Shown here piece by piece: positions 60,071-64,000 of a stretch of 64,000 bases of DNA (position 1 is the first letter of the stretch; each line of letters begins with the position of its first letter). This DNA comes from Desulfosarcina alkanivorans. Lineage in GTDB: Bacteria; Desulfobacterota; Desulfobacteria; Desulfobacterales; Desulfosarcinaceae. The notes beneath the pieces were generated by a model. The model made no database searches. It worked only from the letters and a program-made list of their open reading frames with translations, and was not told the DNA's origin. The translations under genes and the position numbers were made by a program. The DNA lies in assembly GCF_009688945.1 (NCBI RefSeq), contig NZ_AP021874.1, positions 2,728,001 through 2,792,000 on the forward strand, given 5' to 3'.

Positions 60071-61798
60071 CTACCGCGCTTCATCCCGCAGCACCCGCCG
60101 CAGCACCTTGCCGACGCTGGAAACCGGAATCGTATCGCGGAACTCGATGGCCTTGGGCCGTTTGTAGCCAGCCATATTCTCCTTGCAGAAATCGCGGATT
60201 TCCGATTCGGTGCAGGTTTCGCCATCTTTGAGCTGGATGAACGCCTTGACCGTTTCTCCGCTTTTGGCATCCGGAACGCCGACCACGGCAGCCAGGGCCG
60301 CCTTGGGATGGGTGAAGAGAATATCCTCCACCTCCCGCGGGTAGACATTGAAGCCCCCCACCAGTATCATGTCTTTTTTACGGTCCGTGATCACCACGTA
60401 CCCGTCCGCATCCACGTGGCCGATATCGCCGGTGAGAAAATAACGGCGGCCGTCGAATTCACGGAACACCTCGGCCGTCTCTTCCGGTTTGTTCCAGTAG
60501 CCCTTCATGACCTGGGGCCCGCAAACGGCCACCTCGCCGTCTTCTCCCGGCGCCATTTCGGCCCGGCCGGTGTCGGCGTCCAGGATTTTGATGTTGGTAC
60601 CGGGCATGGGAAAGCCGATGGATCCGATCTTGCGCCGGTCTCTGAACGTCGGGTTTGCCGTGGCCACCGGAGCGGTTTCGCTCAATCCATACCCCTCGAA
60701 TATCACGGCACCGGTCTTCTCTTCGAAGCGTCTGCACACTTCCGGGGGCAGGGGCGCTCCGCCCGAGAAGCACCCCATCAGGGAAGTCAGGTCAAACTCA
60801 TCCAGCAGGGAATGGTTGGTAAAGGCCACGAAGACGGTTGGCACCGCCGGCATCAGGGTGGGCCGGTGCGTTTCCACCAGCTTGAGCACCTCGGTAAAGG
60901 GCGGGTCGCCGGCCCGCGGGTCGGGCACGCAGATCAGGCGGCTGCCCGATGCACAGGCGGACAGCATGGCGCAGGTCATGCCGAAGCTGTGGTACCAGGG
61001 CAGTACGCCCAGGTAACAGTGATGGCCGCCCCTGCGGATGCCTTCCACCGCTCCGCCGTCTTCGTATACCAGCCGCGCCCAGGCATCCAGCGCCATCAGG
61101 TCATACACAAAATTGGCATGGGTCAGGGCCGCCCCCTTGGGCACCCCGGTGGTGCCGCCGGTGTAGATGATCAACGCCAGGTCCCCGGTCGGATCGATGT
61201 CCACGGCCGGCGGAGCGGGTTGGGCGCGGGCCACCACGTCGTCAAACATCAGGTGCCCGGGGGCGTGGCGCGCGGCACGGGGGATTTTACCGAGCAACCC
61301 GCCCAGAAACCCCTTGAGCCGGGGCAGATAGGATTTGACGCTGCAGACGACCACGGTCTCCACGTCGGTGCCCTGGATGGCTTTTTCGGTGGTGGGGTAG
61401 AATTGGGGATGGTCCATGCAGAAAAGGGCCCTGGCCCCGGTATCCGTGAGCTGATAGTTGAGTTCACCGGGCGTATAGAGCGGGTTGCAGGTCACACAGA
61501 CCGCACCGGCCTTGAGGATGCCGAAGTATATGGCCGGATAGTGGGGCAGGTTGGGCAGGAAAATGGCTACGCGGTCGCCTTTTCGGATTCCCTTGGCATG
61601 CAGAAAATGGGCGATTCTGTCGGCCGTATCCTTGACCTGGGCGAAGGTTCGCGGGGCACCGCTGAAGATCGTATAGGTCTGATCCGGATAGTCCCTTGCC
61701 GCGTCGTCGAGCAATTGAAACAAGGGCATGTCATAATCATGAATCTCGTGGGGGACACCGTCGGGCCAGTTCTGTGTCGGCCAGGGAGCGAATTCCAT
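60071..61798 (-). CDS. Long-/medium-chain acyl-CoA ligase (AMP-binding)
   Basis: 575 residues from ATG 61798 (SD CAGGAG). AMP-binding P-loop LIIYTGGTTGVPKGAAL, GYGLSETAPVATANP, and the C-terminal ITDRKKDMILVGGFNVYPREVE with the catalytic Lys region SVGKVLRR are intact. It activates a carboxylic acid to acyl-CoA with ATP. Situated just upstream of the GntR/liv/AOR/GMC operon on the same strand, it could activate the acid produced by AOR. The acid's size is not determinable. Confidence 0.9.
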   Translation of the reverse strand: MEFAPWPTQNWPDGVPHEIHDYDMPLFQLLDDAARDYPDQTYTIFSGAPRTFAQVKDTADRIAHFLHAKGIRKGDRVAIFLPNLPHYPAIYFGILKAGAVCVTCNPLYTPGELNYQLTDTGARALFCMDHPQFYPTTEKAIQGTDVETVVVCSVKSYLPRLKGFLGGLLGKIPRAARHAPGHLMFDDVVARAQPAPPAVDIDPTGDLALIIYTGGTTGVPKGAALTHANFVYDLMALDAWARLVYEDGGAVEGIRRGGHHCYLGVLPWYHSFGMTCAMLSACASGSRLICVPDPRAGDPPFTEVLKLVETHRPTLMPAVPTVFVAFTNHSLLDEFDLTSLMGCFSGGAPLPPEVCRRFEEKTGAVIFEGYGLSETAPVATANPTFRDRRKIGSIGFPMPGTNIKILDADTGRAEMAPGEDGEVAVCGPQVMKGYWNKPEETAEVFREFDGRRYFLTGDIGHVDADGYVVITDRKKDMILVGGFNVYPREVEDILFTHPKAALAAVVGVPDAKSGETVKAFIQLKDGETCTESEIRDFCKENMAGYKRPKAIEFRDTIPVSSVGKVLRRVLRDEAR

Positions 61799-62218
61799 TG
61801 CATCTACTCCTGTGGGTTGGGGTGGAACGACCGGATCTTCGGCGCTGCCTGGGGCGCCGGAGACGTCATCGGATAAAAGGCCACCGCCTGCAAGGGAGGT
61901 CTGAATCCCCGGATTCTTAAACCGGGCCCCCGATGGCGTCAACGAGACGGTAACGCCGATTTATGATTCTTTTCTCGGACTGCAAATGAATAAAAAGGGA
62001 TGCTTGAAAAGGTAACTTTCGGGGAAGGGTATCCTTTTTCCCGGCCGGGGTCAACACGGGACTGACCCCGGCAAAGATCGTCTCCACCGCTGTAGAATGC
62101 TGCGGAGGCTGGGAGCGGATCGGGGGTCGGCGGGTCCGGCCGCCCGGGTCCGAAGAAAACCGGCCTTCGGACGGAAGCGTTTTTCTCCGATGAAAGCCGC
62201 TGCGGCACGGCACTGGCG
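61799..62218. other. 420-bp region without a supported gene
   Basis: Between the ligase start and the OxyR stop (both minus strand). It contains a strong 10-bp hairpin (62044-62053 and 62063-62072, GCCGGGGTCA/TGACCCCGGC) without a T-run on either strand, perhaps a terminator for oxyR. No gene found. Confidence 0.45.
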
Positions 62219-63175
62219 TCAACCGGGCTTTGCGCCGATAATTCGCCAGGCCGGCTTTTGTTCTCTCAGTCCGTCGGGAACCCCCTTCAGGATCGATTGT
62301 CTGAGAATTTCCAGCAGCCGGGTCTTGACCTCCGGACCGTGGGTGATCAGGCTCACCTCCCGGGCCGGTACCGGTGATTCCAGGGGCCGCAGCAGTCCCC
62401 TGGACGCCGGTGCCAGCGTCATGACCGCCAATTCGGGAAGCAGGGTGACGCCGTGCCCCGACGCCACCATACGAATCAGTCCATCCAGGCTTCCGCCCAC
62501 AAAGCGCAGCCGTGCAGGGCCTTCTCCACTGAGATCCGCAGATCCCGTGCACAGCCGGGACACCTGTCCGTGCATGCAGTGGCCATTGTGAAGAAGAAGC
62601 ATCTCATCGGGCATGAAGTCGCCGGTGGACAGGCGCGTCTTTTCCGCCAGACGGTGACCCGGCGACACAAAACCGTAAAAAGGCTCGAAAAACAATGGGG
62701 TCTCCCGGATGCCCTTCTGCTCCAGCGGAGTGGCGGCGATGCCCGCATCCAAAGTATCCCTGCGCAACCCCTCAACGATATCCATGGACAGCAGTTCCCG
62801 GACAGTCACCCGAATGCGGCTGTGGGACGTGAGCAGATCAGGAATGAACCGGGGCAGCAGGTAGGGCCCCAGGGTGGGAATGATGCCCAGCCGGAGTTCT
62901 CCGGACGCCGCTTCCCGTTGCTCCCGGACCACCTCCGTGACGCCTTTGAGTTCCTTCAGGGTCCGGTAGGCCCGATCGATGACCGCCTTGCCGACGGGAG
63001 TGGCCTGAACCGGTTTCCTGCCGCGATCGAAAAGGGTTACGTCCAGTTCCGACTCCAGTTTCTGAATCTGCATGCTCAAGGTCGGCTGGGTGACGAAACA
63101 CCGCTCGGCCGCTTTGGAAAAGCTCCCGTATCGGTCCACAGCGACCAGGTACGCCAGTTGGGTGTGCGTGATCAT
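62219..63175 (-). CDS. oxyR: OxyR-type LysR regulator with both redox cysteines
   Basis: 318 residues. N-terminal winged helix LAYLVAVDRYGSFSKAAERCFVTQPTLSMQIQKLE. The effector domain carries LLHNGHCMHGQVSRLC: Cys200 and Cys209 have the same spacing and GHC context as the E. coli OxyR disulfide (Cys199/Cys208). It therefore senses hydrogen peroxide by disulfide formation and activates antioxidant genes. Divergent from an Mn-type SOD gene 194 bp away. The C-terminus is normal. Confidence 0.9.
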   Translation of the reverse strand: MITHTQLAYLVAVDRYGSFSKAAERCFVTQPTLSMQIQKLESELDVTLFDRGRKPVQATPVGKAVIDRAYRTLKELKGVTEVVREQREAASGELRLGIIPTLGPYLLPRFIPDLLTSHSRIRVTVRELLSMDIVEGLRRDTLDAGIAATPLEQKGIRETPLFFEPFYGFVSPGHRLAEKTRLSTGDFMPDEMLLLHNGHCMHGQVSRLCTGSADLSGEGPARLRFVGGSLDGLIRMVASGHGVTLLPELAVMTLAPASRGLLRPLESPVPAREVSLITHGPEVKTRLLEILRQSILKGVPDGLREQKPAWRIIGAKPG

Positions 63176-63200
63176 TCGTATAAATTCTATCTATATATTT

Positions 63201-63224
63201 ATAAATTTAATCGATTTGATTTAT
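63201..63224. promoter_or_regulatory. Candidate OxyR operator in the divergent region
   Basis: ATAAAT, two bases, AATCGATT, two bases, ATTTAT: an interrupted 24-bp palindrome centred between oxyR and the SOD gene, in the AT-rich stretch expected for a LysR-type binding site. The exact OxyR consensus (ATAG repeats) is not matched. Confidence 0.45.
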
Positions 63225-63369
63225 GTTATGGGCGTTGCCATTGTTTGTCAACATCGGGACGGCCCCGATGTCGAAGAGCATGTGAGGATATCCCGTCACG
63301 GCGGGTAACGGAACGCCGCGGGGCCCCGTATATGAGAAAACCGAATCCGTTTGTCTTGGAGGACTGACC

Positions 63370-63975
63370 ATGAACCACACATTACCCGGACTGCCCTATG
63401 CCTACGACGCACTCGAACCCTTCATCGATGCCCGGACCATGGAAATTCACCACACCCGGCACCACCAGACTTACGTGGACAAGCTGAATGCCGCCCTTGA
63501 GGGGCATGAGGCGCTCCACGATAAAACCGCTGAAGCCCTTCTAAAAGACCTGGACGCCGTTCCCGAGGGCATTCGCACGGCTGTGAGAAATCATGCCGGC
63601 GGACATGCCAACCACGCGTTCTGGTGGCCGATGCTGAAAAAAGAGGTCCCTTTCAGCGGGCCGGTGGCCGAGGCCGTCACCCGGCAATTCGGCAGCTATG
63701 AGAAATTCAAGGACGCGTTTTCCAGTACCGCCGCCCTGCTTTTCGGCAGCGGCTGGGTCTGGCTGGCCCTGGACCGGGGGAAACTGGAGATCGTGGCCAC
63801 GCCCAACCAGGACAGCCCCGTCAGCCGGGGAAAAACACCGGTGATGGGCATTGACGTCTGGGAACATGCCTACTACCTGAAATACCAGAACCGCCGCCCG
63901 GCGTATATCGATGCCTTCTTCAAGGTGGTCGACTGGGAACGGGTCAACGATATCTATGTGGCCGCCGCCGGGTGA
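63370..63975 (+). CDS. sodA: Superoxide dismutase, Mn-type signature
   Basis: 201 residues, complete. Metal ligands in [12 protein letters not shown] (His27), [10 protein letters not shown] and [14 protein letters not shown] and PNQDSP are Mn-SOD-type signatures, in contrast to the Fe-type exported SOD near 37 kb. No signal peptide, so cytoplasmic. RBS TTGGAGGACTGACC. Divergent from oxyR, so probably induced by oxidative stress through it. Confidence 0.93.
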   Translation: MNHTLPGLPYAYDALEPFIDARTMEIHHTRHHQTYVDKLNAALEGHEALHDKTAEALLKDLDAVPEGIRTAVRNHAGGHANHAFWWPMLKKEVPFSGPVAEAVTRQFGSYEKFKDAFSSTAALLFGSGWVWLALDRGKLEIVATPNQDSPVSRGKTPVMGIDVWEHAYYLKYQNRRPAYIDAFFKVVDWERVNDIYVAAAG

Positions 63976-64000
63976 AGGTGGCCAGGGGCAGGCATGCCCC

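Noticed and set aside
62044..62072. Strong hairpin considered as intrinsic terminator of oxyR
   Set aside because: No T-run on either strand; kept only as a note in the spacer entry.
1..64000. CRISPR array, tRNA, rRNA, insertion sequence or phage genes
   Set aside because: No spaced direct repeats, cloverleaf-like runs, transposase or phage structural motifs were recognised on either strand.

Overview
The window is high-GC, densely coded DNA. The gene content points to a sulfate-reducing-type deltaproteobacterium (Desulfobacterota, perhaps Desulfosarcina/Desulfobacterales). The pointers are ferredoxin-fused MinD/NifX-type cofactor genes, a tungsten aldehyde:ferredoxin oxidoreductase (AOR), ferredoxin-fused nitroreductase, a Trp transporter next to trpR, and structured intergenic repeats. 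This placement is inference from gene content; there is no rRNA. I recognised no tRNA, CRISPR array, insertion sequence or prophage.

Layout. 1-3000: the end of an RND efflux operon (RND pump, NodT-type outer-membrane factor, MarR regulator). 3276-7634: single metabolic or stress genes (EF-hand protein, SDR-DUF2867, LOG, STAS-like, ABM). 7838-18450: a same-strand cluster of nine genes behind a strong sigma70-like promoter. It encodes an exported coiled-coil protein, a lipoprotein, a TPR membrane protein, a PEGA/FGE-sulfatase-fold protein, a small exported protein, a MotA/TolQ/ExbB-like channel, an ASKHA-like/FHA protein and two paralogous von Willebrand A (VWA) proteins. The VWA proteins start with a short basic tail and one Asp-bearing membrane helix, as ExbD/TolR/MotB stator subunits do. 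I propose an uncharacterised ion-driven envelope machine with VWA stator heads; this is the best candidate for a new system here.

18457-24282: acuI-like reductase, FRG-domain protein, a phospholipase-C-like protein, then two NifX-like and two ferredoxin-containing MinD ATPases. 24724-33051: a divergent pair of very large proteins, one a PPDK-like dikinase with about 900 unknown N-terminal residues and no PEP-binding barrel. These are followed by a small membrane protein and gap, whose 5' end exists as a decayed second copy 266 bp upstream. 33302-42726: an assortment of membrane, thiamine-salvage, exported Fe-type SOD, trmL, M48 protease and amidohydrolase genes, separated by hairpin-rich repeats. 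43071-46442: a tryptophan-type ABC transporter with a divergent trpR-like gene. 46534-49436: nitroreductase and alkaline phosphatase.

49696-61798, all minus strand: a probable catabolic unit. A FadR-type regulator and a Liv-type ABC importer are followed by a ferredoxin, AOR and a GMC alcohol dehydrogenase, with an acyl-CoA ligase just upstream. Together they could import an alcohol or aldehyde precursor, oxidise it to the acid and activate it with CoA. 62219-63975: OxyR (both redox cysteines kept) divergent from an Mn-type superoxide dismutase.

Coordinates of starts were chosen by ribosome-binding sites where visible. Functions of the large hypothetical proteins remain unknown.
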